From Caprella mutica (lineage: Eukaryota > Arthropoda > Malacostraca > Amphipoda > Caprellidae), in contig CANNZV010001471.1 in the NCBI GenBank assembly GCA_947561585.1, positions 248,001-312,000 of the forward strand: a stretch of 64,000 bases of DNA, written 5' to 3'. A program made the position numbers and the translations under genes. Positions 35,533 to 46,890 of the stretch are shown here, piece by piece (the stretch's first letter is position 1; each line of letters starts with the position of its first letter). Below the pieces are notes generated by a model. It was not told where the DNA came from. It saw only the letters and a program-made list of their open reading frames with translations, and searched no databases.

Positions 35533-36009
35533 ATCTTCGGTCTCCTACCGTATAAGTTTTTCTCTCCGTACTTATTATATTTCTTTTAATTAAAGAATGT
35601 CAATGACAATTTTACCGGTGGTTTATTGAGTTGACATTGCAAGTATTTATCATTACCCATCATTAATAAATAGTATAATCCAGGGTTGCAATTTGGTGGG
35701 CAAAATATGCATATAATAATCAAAGCCAAAATGATTTCAATGGATGACAGGTGAAGAAAACTGACTAAATGTTCTTTCTACTTACATAAAGATATGCTGT
35801 TTCATACAGTGAACTCTGCATTAAATTAAAGGTAAATTGAACGATCGCTCTTCTTTAGACATTTCTAGTGTGTTTAGATAATAAACACTAACGAAATTCT
35901 TATAATCTAATAAAACATATTAGCAATGAAAGGCTTCCTCCATTATCATTATTGTATTTAAAAGTTGTTATTATTACACAGTGCTATCTAATAACAATAA
36001 TTTTTGTAT

Positions 36010-36065
36010 TGTTTTTTCTCATATGACCGAAGATGTGGTACTGACCGATAATTCGTAACTTACCC
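36010..36065 (-). mobile_element. Family A element, right arm only
   Basis: TTTTTTCTCATATGACCGAA leading to ACCGATAATTCG and TAACTTACCC, followed by TA. The left arm is missing or decayed in the AT-rich DNA upstream. Confidence 0.75.
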
Positions 36066-36500
36066 TAATCATACATATATTTAATTATTTGAAGTCTATT
36101 TAAAATACGAGACTATATAAAATTACAAATTAACTAATACAGTATATTTGTGAGTAGTTATATGAACAGAAAATGTTTTTTTTCATTACATGGAAATGTA
36201 GGAAATATTTCCACTGCACGTATACGAGTTTCCCTAATTAACTAATTAATAAAATGTACTTTTACACATCAATCAGTTTTATTTAATAATGGTGGTATTA
36301 GTCAGTAAATTAGTTAATGCAGTATTATCTTCGTGATGAAGGTGAAATAGTCGAAGAACATAGAAGCAGTACAAAATATATTCGAACTCTGTTTATTCTT
36401 TTTAAAATATAGTTTATATAGAATTGGAGTTATTTATATAAATTATATAATAACAGAAATATATTAAATAATATCAGTAAGTTACTAGCTACGCTATGTA

Positions 36501-36619
36501 GGGTATCTTCTGAGATATTGGTCAGTTACACAAGGAAACAAATAAATATTACCAATATTCATATTAGTTGTTAGTATATATAAATATTGTGGAACTGTAT
36601 GATAACTCGGAACTTACCC
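36501..36619. mobile_element. Family A element with TA target duplication
   Basis: Left GGGTATCTTCTGAGATATTG and right AACTCGGAACTTACCC are inverted over about 37 bp at roughly 70-75% identity. TA flanks both sides (36499-36500 and 36620-36621), the clearest target duplication of the family. Confidence 0.8.
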
Positions 36620-36713
36620 TACATACCATAAGATATCTTTTATTCTTTAATTATCATTAATTTGCATTATGAAATAATATGAAATAGAATAAAAAATAAC
36701 GCAATATTCTCTT

Positions 36714-36845
36714 CATATATATATATATATATGGTATTCATATGTATGATATTCATTTATACGGTCTTCATGTATATGGTGACCATATGCATGCATGAGG
36801 ATCATATACATGATCTTCATATACACATGTGGTTCACACATACAT
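36714..36845. repeat. TA microsatellite and ATATG-rich degenerate repeat
   Basis: A TA run (36714-36731) is followed by irregular CATATG, GTATATGGT and GATCATATACATG blocks, partly palindromic. Confidence 0.75.
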
Positions 36846-37157
36846 GAGTGTATGAGGGTAGATTACGCACATTCATAAAAGCTTTAGTGTCAGTTCCATC
36901 AGATTAAGTAGGTACAATGCATTGGAAGTCACTATTCATTTTTCAGTTGCAAAGGAATCAATGCAGTCATAAATGGCGATGAAGAGGCGATAAGTAATGC
37001 ACTTTTTGAACATATTATAAAAATATAGGAAATTATATCAAACATATAATAAAATTTTATATAAAATATGAATTTGTTTTAAAATGATAATGCTGTTATT
37101 TTGATTTTTCAAAATAGCATTTAAGGATTTTTATTGCAATAATTATATTATTATGTA

Positions 37158-37259
37158 GGGTAAGTTTCGAGTTATTGGACAGATCCATTTTTTCGAACGA
37201 GTAAGAAAAAATATAATTATCTGAAAAAGTGAAACTGTCCAATAACTCAAACCTTACCC
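37158..37259. mobile_element. Family A element, short form
   Basis: GGGTAAGTTTCGAGTTATTG at the left and its near-complement ending CCTTACCC at the right. It is 102 bp, with TA on the left and a mutated right flank. It is among the better-preserved copies. Confidence 0.85.
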
Positions 37260-37654
37260 GCTATATTAATCATTATCGGTTATTAATTCATCATGAAACT
37301 TCATCACTGTATTACAGTTACTCATATCAAGAAAACGTCATTCGATCACCACGTTTGATTCATTTCCCATACATTTTTTGAATTAACTTCATAATAATAA
37401 CATATAATATAATTCGTACAAAAAATTATTAAACTGATTGTATTTCAGAACTTCATATTTTTAAGAATAGAGTCAGTTTCAGTGCAATTGCTTTATTGTG
37501 ACTCATTCTGTACTCACCCCAACTAGCAACCATTTGTCTACATTGACGTACGTACCAAGCCTTTACAGCTGTTTACTAATTCTCAATTCTAACTATGCGG
37601 GTAACTTATATCAGTTAGTTTGAATTACAGTACCGACCACTAGGCGATATTAGC

Positions 37655-37886
37655 ACAGCCGCTAATTTTCCAATCGGCAGATCGTCTGTTATTGTCCATT
37701 ACGGTAAATATTGATGGTATTTTATCGTGAAATATCATAATAAAGACATTATCCTCAGGATTTTTGTAGGGAATGTCCGACGAAAGACGATAGACTGAAA
37801 GTATTTTAACTTTATAATAAGTAGCTATTGTATTTTTGTCTAATCATTTATTTATGTAGATAGATGATCATTTATCATCGATAATA
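37655..37886 (+). mobile_element. Family B dispersed element, most complete copy
   Basis: The order of conserved blocks is CGCTAATTTTCCAATCGG, GATCGTCTGTTATTGTCC, hairpin TATTTTATCGTGAAATA, CCTCAGGATTTTTGTAGG, GTCCGACGAAAGACGATAG, ATAGATGATC. The second and fifth blocks are imperfectly inverted relative to each other (ATCGTCT on opposite strands). It has no clear TIR and no coding capacity, so the class is unknown. Confidence 0.85.
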
Positions 37887-38189
37887 ATCACCGATAAAAA
37901 ACTGATTCTAATTATCCTTACATGGCTCAAAGAATTTATAGGTGATGAAAATGTCCTTTCAACTTATAAATTAACTAAATCACATTATAATTAAATAGCC
38001 TAAGTTATTGGTTGTTGTAATATGAACTTACAGACAAACTTCCAGAAGCCGAAAGTTAAAATATTCACCCGAAATCCCACCGGAATTTGCGTATAGGCTC
38101 ACGCGATGGTCGATACGTTATTTTGTGTCAATTTGGAAGTTGTTTCTTTGTACGACAGGCATCAAAGGATAATGTCGATAAAGCTCCTG

Positions 38190-38362
38190 TATATTGCGCC
38201 TTGTATGAGTGTATACTCTAACGATATATTGCGCTGTGTGTGAGTGTATACTCTAACGATATATTGCGCTGTGTGTGAGTGTATACTCTAACGATATATT
38301 GCGCTGTGTGTGAGTGTATACTCTAACGATATATTGCGCTGTGTAAGTATTCTAACGATAAA
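38190..38362 (+). repeat. Tandem repeat, 35-bp unit, ~4-5 copies
   Basis: TATACTCTAACG begins at 38211, 38246, 38281 and 38316, with ATATATTGCGCTGTGTG between. The last unit is shortened. Confidence 0.92.
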
Positions 38363-38503
38363 TATATATCGGTGTCTGCTGATAGTCTCGAGGCGATGTT
38401 TGATATTACACACCATTATACCTAGCAAGGGAGGGATGGATTCGACAACCACTTGTGGGTCTCTAGCTAGAGGGTGGGATTCGAATTACCGGCCGATTTC
38501 ACG

Positions 38504-38606
38504 GTAAGATCATAAAATGAAAAAGAAATAGATCACGATTATCATTTCATAACTCTTACCATAATTGGTATCCATGATACCTGTCGGTATCATAGATACC
38601 AATTAT
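38504..38606. mobile_element. Family A core hairpin beside a small TIR pair
   Basis: 38561-38606 is a hairpin with 21-bp arms (ATAATTGGTATCCATGATAC plus C) and one mismatch. It is the same hairpin found at the centre of family A at 2.2 and 52.6 kb. Just upstream, GGTAAG and CTTACC bracket 38504-38560. The order differs from family A, so the hairpin may have moved separately. Confidence 0.6.
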
Positions 38607-39187
38607 GATATATGATAATTATAATTATTATCTACACTTATGTTTAACTTATGTTTATTAACCTATGTTCTAGTTTTATAATCACAATATAATAATGAAA
38701 AGAAGAGATAAATTTTTAATCTCTGAATATTCATTTTAAAGCTCCCACGACAACTTTAAAAAAAAGAGTTAAAAACAGAAATTATTATAATATTGATCAA
38801 TGTTGCATAGTATATAAGCTGTCCCTCAGAGTCTATTTTCTGACCCTCAATAACCCTCCATATTCCGAACACTTCACTAGTCGAGATGTCACTTTGAGCA
38901 AAGTATATAGTGACTATGGGCTGAAGATTTCATACATTATTCATGTTGCTTAGTGACACAGTTTATCAGAAATATTGTGCAGGAGATGGCCAAAGAATGC
39001 CAAGTATGACATGACTCTATGGATACACTGCAGTATTTTCTTGAAAAGCTAGTGTCCAAATATTGCCCCGTCATTTCTTATATTGACCAACAGCACTGAC
39101 CAGAATAAATTCCAAATAATAAATTTCAAATTCCACTAGCAACGATTGTCCAGAGATGTTTTGAGGTTTGAGTCTGGGGAACTTTAG

Positions 39188-39304
39188 AAATATCAGACAC
39201 TTCCACATTTCCGATCATATGTAAGGAAAAAATATATATTTTAACTCGTTATTCTAATTAGGTATATATTTATTCTCGAAAAAGTGAAACTGTTTAATTG
39301 ATAT
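39188..39304. mobile_element. Diverged family A element
   Basis: TTCCACATTTCCGATCATAT followed by an A run, and on the other side AAAAAGTGAAACTG, match the two inner arm segments of family A. Terminal GGGTAAG is no longer visible. Confidence 0.55.
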
Positions 39305-39363
39305 TAAAGCCAAAAAGATGTCCGGAAATTTCGGTCTCAGAATTACAAATGACCTTTCAACAT

Positions 39364-39437
39364 AAATGACCGTTATGTGGTTTGCTGTATCCGCTAGTTA
39401 ATTTGTTGTTCTGCACACTTCATGATTGTTAAATGAC
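39364..39437 (+). repeat. Dispersed repeat F, copy 1
   Basis: GTGGTTTGCTGTATCCGCTA then TTCATGATTGTT aligns over about 70 bp with 56781-56852. Class unknown. Confidence 0.65.
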
Positions 39438-39482
39438 CTGGCATGGTGGTTCAGGGGGTAATGAACATCTAATTCATTACCT
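39438..39482 (+). other. tRNA-like box A sequence
   Basis: TGGTGGTTCAGGGGGTAATG resembles the 5' part of a eukaryotic glycine tRNA (D-arm / box A region). A matching T-arm (box B) is not convincing downstream, so this is at most a tRNA relic or the head of a short retroposon. Confidence 0.2.
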
Positions 39483-39748
39483 CAGACCGAATATTCCGAG
39501 ACCGAATTTTTCGCTCAAATCTCACGTTAAATAAATGTCAAAATTACTAATGTTACGTATCATTTTACAACAGTTAATGATGTTATCCTCTTTTAATGAA
39601 TACACTAGATATTTTAGTATCAATAATTTCAACTTTTTCTATTACTGTTCTTTAATAACACCATTATAAACTGAGACCAAATTTTCCAAGACCGAATTTT
39701 CCAAGCCCGAATTTTCCAAGTCCGAATTTTCAAAGACCGAAATTTCCT
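39483..39748 (+). repeat. 16-bp repeat CCGAATTTTCCAAGAC in two clusters
   Basis: About two diverged units sit at 39483-39515 and five at 39673-39748. An inverted AATTTCGGTCT lies at about 39329. The insert between the clusters is AT-rich. Confidence 0.75.
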
Positions 39749-39749
39749 T

Positions 39750-39968
39750 GAATCATTAAAAAGATCATCTATCTACGACAATAAATGATTAGACCAAAAT
39801 ACAATAGAAATTTATCATAAATTTAAAACTTTAGTCTATCGTCTTTCGTCGGACATTAACGACAAAAAAATCCTGAGGATTATGTCTTTATTATGATATT
39901 TTACGATAAAATACCATCAATATTTACCGTAATGGCCAATAACAGACGATCTGCGATAGGAAATTTAC
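39750..39968 (-). mobile_element. Family B dispersed element
   Basis: A complete copy in the minus orientation: AAGATCATCTATCTACGACA through CTATCGTCTTTCGTCGGAC and GATATTTTACGATAAAATA to CAGACGATCTGCGATAGG. It directly abuts the 16-bp repeat cluster. Confidence 0.85.
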
Positions 39969-41240
39969 CGAATGGTCTATACAAATGGTATGAGTTATTT
40001 TCTTTCAGTAGTGTCATAATTTCCAGTACATGTACTGATAGTATATAGCAGTTACTATGTACCACTCCCTTCCACCGTATCTTCTACTACAAGTACAAAA
40101 GGCTAATGTCTTCCGTACCTCCATTAACACTAATAGTTGTTCTTTTTGTTTCTGTGTATTGGGTTGCACATCAGAAAACCAGGACTTGACCCACCAAAAA
40201 CTAAATATAGTATCATTGAACAGCGTAATGTACACTTTAAAATTTTAGGTTGCCGTGAATATTTTGATTTTTGCATTCTGAAAGTTTGTCTATAAGTCCA
40301 TGCTCTAATAATCAGTGAAATAAGCATGGAAAACTAACTAAGTTTATAATTCACATTTGTATTTAAAAAAACGACCGTTTACAAAAACATAGTAAAGTTT
40401 TTATCATTAATGAATTCTTTTTATAATTATTTAATAATATACAGTAGATACACTAGTTTTATTGCAACGGATAAATTTAAGTCCGTTAGAATTCCTTTAT
40501 TTTCATACTTTATAAAATGTAGTTTCCCAGAATTTAAATATAGAATCTAGTTCCAAATCTATTGTTAATTCTGTCTTTTTCTTGTGAAGGAAAGGGCTAT
40601 TAGTTCCATAGTGCACGGACATCACTTGCCAGAACACTAAAGCATTGAGGTGTAGCTCTCTAATGAGATCACAGGGTCAGGTGGAGCATGTTCAGCCCAG
40701 TTCACCTGTTTGAACTCTTATCATCAGTCTTGCTAATAAAAAACTATAACTATCTTCAGTAATAACTAACTAATAACTATCTGGTCACACTTCAATGGAC
40801 TTCTCATAATTAGATATCGGAAAATTGATGAACTGGGGCAGCTACATCCAGTACGTACACTCGTAGAGTAGCAGAAAAAGTCACTGTGAAAATGTTTATT
40901 TCCAAATCACAGTTTTCCAATCTTCAAGACCAATTTTGAATTATCAAAATTTATCTAAAGAAAACGTATCTAAATGCTATAAAATTAGTAAAGTTTCTCT
41001 TCATAAAATGTGTAAACTGGTTCTTTCCTTCAACTACGCATTGTCCAAACTATAGGCAATAGGTAAGATAGTTACGATAGTTAGGCACAAAGCAAATACG
41101 TTCATTAGAAGTCAGTATGGAAGAGTACAGAGATTAGCATATACCACTGAATGGTAAGGTTTTGAAGACACTAACGATTGCAGGGGCTTATCGGTCAATC
41201 TGCCACCCATAGAATGGAGTTCCTACTTTCCTACCCACCA
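39969..41240. other. Unique stretch, no supported gene
   Basis: Overlapping short frames on both strands at 40014-40327 have no domain. No repeats were recognised. Confidence 0.35.
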
Positions 41241-41285
41241 TACACCCACCATATACCTACCATATACCACTGAGACGAATTGCGA

Positions 41286-41492
41286 GTCAACCTGACTCAT
41301 CGCTTGAGTCAAGGGTGGTAAAACTCCAATATTGGAGTCTTTTTTCATGTCCTGAGTCAATCTGACTATGAATTAGGAGTCAATATGCCTGTTGTTTTTG
41401 AATAAAATATTAGGATGAGTCAAATTGACTCACATTTTTGAGCCTGTTTTGGCACAAACTGATAACTCAAATTTTGAGTCATCTTGACTCGT
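41286..41492. promoter_or_regulatory. Cluster of six AP-1-type sites in diverged dyad repeats
   Basis: TGAGTCA or TGACTCA occurs exactly at 41293, 41305, 41353, 41416, 41426 and 41475. Most belong to a dyad GAGTCA-N3-TGACTC; the best, TGAGTCAAATTGACTCA (41416-41432), is a perfect 17-bp palindrome. The heptamer is the Jun/Fos-family TRE. The sites look like remnants of a tandem repeat of about 40-60 bp. A regulatory role is inference, as no promoter is identified. Confidence 0.4.
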
Positions 41493-41498
41493 ATTTTT

Positions 41499-41572
41499 GT
41501 ATACCCCCCAAATACCCACTAAATACCCCCCAAATACCCTTAATAATATACCCCCCATACACCTCCCATATT
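41499..41572 (+). repeat. C-rich imperfect repeat
   Basis: ATACCCCCCAAATACCCAC-type units with C5-C6 runs. A similar CACCATATACC cluster lies at 41234-41270. Together they bracket the AP-1-like cluster. Confidence 0.7.
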
Positions 41573-42877
41573 GTCTACAGGGGTCAGCTGATGTATGCAA
41601 GTTAGAGGTTAGAGCGAACAAAGAAATGCTATTTCAAGCCACAGTCAAGCAGTTTGTCATGTAGATATTAAACATTAGTAATTGCTCGATGAAGTGAAGA
41701 GATAGCTTGCAAGATTTCCCATTAAAAACAATTACCAAAGTTTACAAAGAAAATGCATAAACATTTCCTTGGATATGAATACCAAAACACTGAAATCAAA
41801 TCTAAAAATAGTATTTTAAAAAGTTAAAGAATGACTTTTGCAGGAAAATATATTTTTGTGTATTTTGTAAAATTGACAATGAGAAATGGTTATAAATTTA
41901 TTTAAATGAATTTTGACATATAAGTTATTATTTTATTATTATTTATTATTATTTTCTATCACCTTCCGAATGCAATCTACCAATTACAACATATATTGGT
42001 ATATATAAAGTATCAATTTGCCAATGTACACCAATAAGAATGGTTCGTCTTTTCACAGAATGACGTCAAAGTCCACTAGATTCCTGTTCACAAGCCACAC
42101 CAAGATTCCTATGCAATAAACTCCGTGGTTTTATGAGTGTAGAAAACAGCTCCTCTATGATGCTGTCACTGCGACCGAAGATCTGAAGTCTGAAGTCTGC
42201 TTCGTACAACTGAAGTCTGAAGTCCACATTTCTCGAATGGATTTTACTCCTGATGGAAAAAAGCTGTAAAACTTGGAGTGTTATTTTGAGGGAAATATAC
42301 TACAGTAATTCAACTGAATTGATTAACTAATATTTTATTTCATTTAAAGCAAATATTGGGAATGTATTTATTGTGACTATTAACTTTCATATAAGTAATA
42401 TATAAAAAATATATATGAGTAAAATGAACCCATTAAATTATTCTGTAATTGAACATATATACTGTATAATGTATATGTTATTAAATATGATGATGGCGTA
42501 AAATAAAAATGGAAAACTATACTAAATTGTTGTGTATCTGTTAAACGAAGTCAGTTATGGAAAATGATTAACAATGTACATTAACAAAGAGTTTACTTAT
42601 TTAATGCTGAAATGGCAAAAACTGATTATGTTTTTTACTTGCACTGATTTTTGAAAAGAAAAGTACATGAGCAAAAAGTTGTAGGATTAAATAATTTCAG
42701 CGCCAAGAGTTTCTTCATCGTAAAATGCTTCGGTAAGGTTTACTATTAGTTTATATAAGGTTTAATATTAATACATATAAGGTATACTATTAGTATATAT
42801 CAAAAGACATAGAACTGGCAAGGAGGAAAGTCACTTTGAAACCTGTTCTCGAAGCTGAACATTACCGGAGACTCTAA
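41573..42877. other. AT-rich spacer
   Basis: Four TGAAGTC heptamers occur at 42184-42225 and one TGACGTCA at 42061. Otherwise unique AT-rich DNA. Confidence 0.35.
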
Positions 42878-43075
42878 ATGGACTCTCTCACATTTCTGCC
42901 ATCAGTATTATTTAAAGCTCTGTCAGATAGAACAGCGTGCTATGGTATTTGTTTCAGCTCACAGGTATTTCCTCGAGATCACCTCCACGAGTCCATATGC
43001 TCTTTGCTGGGAAATGCATGGATTGTGGTGACCGAAGAGAAATCGAGTACCTTTGCGCAATCTTTGGATTTATAG
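42878..43075 (+). other. Non-repetitive open frame, 65 codons, product unknown
   Basis: The ATG at 42878 has A at -3 and G at +4, and the frame lies in a patch of higher GC. The product would be a small mixed-composition protein without recognisable motif, signal peptide or membrane segment. There is no splice or poly(A) evidence. Confidence 0.12.
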
Positions 43076-43149
43076 AAAGAATTGAAGGGATTGAATACAG
43101 TTATTAATCTTATACTCATAAATTATAAGGTATGAGATAAATATTGAAG

Positions 43150-43499
43150 TGATGATGTACTATCAGAGAAAAGAGTCACTGTGATGATGCACTATCAGAG
43201 AAAAGAGTAACTGTGATGATGTACCATCAGAGAAAAGAGTCACTGTGATGATGTACTATCAGAGAAAAGAGTCTCTGTGATGATGTATTATCAGAGAAAA
43301 GAGTCACTGTGATGATGTACTATCAGAAAAAAGAGTCACTGTGATGATGTACTATCAGAGAAAAGAGTCACTGTTATGATGTACTATCAGAGAAAAGAGT
43401 CACTGTGATGATGTACTATCAGAGAAAAGAATCACTGTTATGATGTACTATCAGAGAAAAGAGTCACTGTGATGATGTACTATCAGAGAAAAGAGTCAC
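43150..43499 (+). repeat. Minisatellite, 32-bp unit, ~11 copies
   Basis: The unit contains GATGATGTACTATCAGAGAA followed by AAGAGTCACTGT. Variants are few (TACCATC, GTCTCTG, GTTATG). The GTCTCTG variant unit is the one matching the isolated copy at 3.5 kb. Confidence 0.96.
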
Positions 43500-44193
43500 G
43501 TCTATTTTAAGATATCTACAAGCATTACTAAGTTTCTTGTTCCCAAATCAATAAACCGCAATAAAATCGTTACTTTTTCTCCACGTTTTACCTCACCATA
43601 TTTCACCCCTAGCCTCTAAGTCTAAGGTGTGTTACTAAATTATGAGGGAGGGTCAGCAGGTATCTCTGGGGTCAATTCTGGTCATCTCAGTGGAAGGGCA
43701 AGGTGACCATTTAAATGCTGAATTCACGAGAGTTTTTCTCTATCTTTACATTGTCAAAGGTCACTGAGGTTCAACGGGCCTCCTGTGACACTTTGTTGTG
43801 AGAAATAAATATTATAGAGGTAATGAATTAAAAACATTATAGGGTTATTGTGTAGTTGTTTTGAATAGTAAATGAAAGATTATATGATAAATATCAATTT
43901 ACTCGGTGGAATGTTTTTCCATTACTTATGAAACTAGAAACTGAAACTCAACGATATAATTCAAATAGATAACTTATTCCTACGTGTTGTTACAGTGTCT
44001 TTCTCTTATGCCGAGTATAAATGATCATACTATCAGAAAATAATGTAAATACCATCCAATTCAGTTTATATTTTATGTTAAATCAAATATCTTATGATGA
44101 TTTCAACTAATGTATTTTTTATTAGATTTCTATGGCATCCCGTCAACCGTGAAGTTTAATGTACTAAAAATAAACATGCAATGGTCTATACTC
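43500..44193. other. AT-rich spacer
   Basis: 43560-43790 has moderate GC. No gene or repeat was seen. Confidence 0.35.
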
Positions 44194-44290
44194 AGTCGGG
44201 AATTTAGAATCGGCACATCGTATGTTGTTGTCTGTTAAAGAAATTGATATATATTTCAGCAACATTATTTATAATTCATAGTTTTAAATT
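44194..44290 (+). mobile_element. Decayed family B fragment
   Basis: CAGTCGGGAATTTAGAATCGG then CACATCGTATGTTGTTGTC resembles the first two blocks of family B. It lies about 30 bp before a better-preserved copy, so two insertions are stacked. Confidence 0.5.
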
Positions 44291-44310
44291 AATATTTCAT
44301 ATCCAAGTGG

Positions 44311-44515
44311 GTAAATTTACAATCGGCAGATCGTCTGTTATTGTCCATTACGGTAAATTTTGATTGTATTTTAGTGTAAAATATCATAATTTCAAACATA
44401 CCTCTATTTTCTCGAGAATGTCCGACGAAAGACGATAGACTGAAAGTGGTTAAATGTACAATAAATTGTGATTGAATTTTCATAGCCATAATCATTATCG
44501 GTGACTGTATTATAT
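44311..44515 (+). mobile_element. Family B dispersed element
   Basis: AATCGGCAGATCGTCTG, TTATTGTCCATTACGGTAAA and GTCCGACGAAAGACGATAG are intact. The CCTCAGGATTTTTG block is replaced by unrelated sequence. The 3' end reads CATTATCGGTGA, as at 37.9 kb. Confidence 0.8.
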
Positions 44516-44714
44516 TTCCGATTGGGTATTTTCTTTTAAAACCAGTAATACCTCTATATCGAATAATAATTCACTTTGGCCTTTATTCCAAGTGGCATAT
44601 GAAAATAATTGCTACGACACTGACCCTGCATACGCCGCGTAAGTAAAGGTCAGATTGCGACTATAGAACACAGCGATAACTGCAGCATTTGTTAGAGATA
44701 TTTATTAGACGATT

Positions 44715-45876
44715 GGGAGTTATGTGCGAACTCTGAGAGTTATATACGAACTCTTGAGAGTTATGTACGAACGCTGAGAGTTATATACGAACTCTGAGAG
44801 TTATATACGAACTCTGAGAGTTATATACGAACTCTGAGAGTTATATACGAACTCTGAGAGTTATATACGAACTCTGAGAGTTATATACGAACTCTGAGAG
44901 TTATATACGAACTCTGAGAGTTATGTCCGAACTCTGAGAGTTATATACGAACTCTGAGAGTTATATACGAACTCTGAGAGTTATATACGAACTCTGAGAG
45001 TTATATACGAACTCTGAGAGTTATATACGAACTCTGAGAGTTATATACGAACTCTGAGAGTTATATACGAACTCTGAGAGTTATATACGAACTCTGAGAG
45101 TTATATACGAACTCTGAGAGTTATATACGAACTCTGAGAGTTATATACGAACTCTGAGAGTTATGTCCGAACTCTGAGAGTTATATACGAACTCTGAGAG
45201 TTATATACGAACTCTGAGAGTTATATACGAACTCTGAGAGTTATGTCCGAACTCTGAGAGTTATATACGAACTCTGAGAGTTATATACGAACTCTGAGAG
45301 TTATATACGAACTCTGAGAGTTATATACGAACTCTGAGAGTTATATACGAACTCTTAGAGTTATGTACGAACTCTGATAGTTATATACGAACTCTTAGAG
45401 TTATATACGAACTCTAAGAGTTATATACGAACTCTGAGAGTTATATACGAACTCTGAGAGTTATATACGAACTCTGAGAGTTATATACGAACTCTGAGAG
45501 TTATATACGAACTCTGAGAGTTATATACGAACTCTGAGAGTTATATACGAACTCTGAGAGTTATGTCCGAACTCTGAGAGTTATATACGAACTCTGAGAG
45601 TTATATACGAACTCTGAGAGTTATATACGAACTCTTAGAGTTATGTACGAACTCTAATAGTTATATACGAACTCTTAGAGTTATGTACGAACTCTAAGAG
45701 TTATATACGAACTCTGAGAGTTATGTACGAAATCTAAGAGTTATATACGAACTCTTAGAGTTATGTACGAACTCTAAGAGTTATGTGCGAACTGTGAGAG
45801 TTAGCTACGAACTCTGAGATTTATATACGAACTCTAAGAGTTATATACGAACTCTTAGAGTTATGTATGAACTCTA
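44715..45876. repeat. Minisatellite, 20-bp unit, ~58 copies, palindromic
   Basis: The unit is GAGAGTTATATACGAACTCT. Adjoining units create the perfect 13-bp palindrome AACTCTGAGAGTT, and each unit alone forms AGAGTT-N7-AACTCT. The centre is nearly invariant. Variants (GTCC, GTGC, TTAGAG, AAGAG) concentrate after 45350 and at the edges. Confidence 0.98.
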
Positions 45877-46350
45877 AAAACAAACAATCGCATGGGAAAG
45901 CTTATTTTAATGTTAAAGTTGATTATTCAAGGAATTATGCCTCTCGCTCAGATAGTTTTCTCTTTTTAATATTCAGTTAATAAATGAAATTATTCCTACT
46001 TGACCCTGGGAAGAATTTAAACATTAAAAATCTTGATAATTATTTTGATATTTGATCTCTGTAGTGAATAAAGAATAAGTTATTTGATTTCTCTTTTGTT
46101 GTTGTATGTTATTCAATGTTTACTGATTTAAAGTAGTGATTATTTGATGTTTCTCTGTTAAAATTGATAATAGTAACAATATAAACGTGCTTTCTTTGCA
46201 ATATTTCTATATGCTCTCAAATTTTCTTTCTAAAATGTCCCAGAGAAATATTTGTAGAACAAACATTGAAATGAATTTATTTCAGTTTTCGTAAAATGTT
46301 CTTAAAACAATTAACTCTTTGCATGTTTCCTTTTGAACTGAACATCCCAA
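45877..46350. other. AT-rich spacer
   Basis: Unique DNA between two large arrays. Nothing was recognised. Confidence 0.4.
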
Positions 46351-46890
46351 CAACATTTTCCCAACATTGCCTCTTGTTCCTATTTATAACATTTTCCCAA
46401 CATTGCCCCATGTTACTATACATAACATTTTCCCAACATTGCCCCATGTTACTATACATAACATTTTCCCAACATTGCCCCATGTTACTATACATAACAT
46501 TTTCCCAACATTGCCCCATGTTACTATACATAACATTTTCCCAACATTGCCCCATGTTACTATACATAACATTTTCCCAACATTGCCCCATGTTACTATA
46601 CATAACATTTTCCCAACATTGCCCCATGTTACTATACATAACATTTTCCCAACATTGCCCCATGTTACTATACATAACATTTTCCCAACATTGCCCCATG
46701 TTACTATCCAAAACATTTTCCCAACATTGCCCCATGTTACTATACATAACATTTTCCCAACATTGACCCATGTTACTATCCAAAACATTTTCCCAACATT
46801 GCCCCATGTTACTATTTTTAACATTTTCCCAACATTTCCCCATGTTACTATTTTAACATTTTCCCAACATTGCCCCATGTTAGTATTTTT
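46351..46890. repeat. Minisatellite, 36-bp unit, ~15 copies
   Basis: The unit is ACATTTTCCCAACATTGCCC followed by CATGTTACTATACATA. Late units vary (TATCCAAA, TATTTTTA, one ACATTTCCCC). A period of 36 keeps two plus and two minus frames open for over 150 codons, with Trp-Gly-Asn-Val-Gly-Lys or Phe-Pro-Thr-Leu-Pro-His type repeats. None has a non-repetitive body, so no gene is called. Confidence 0.97.
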
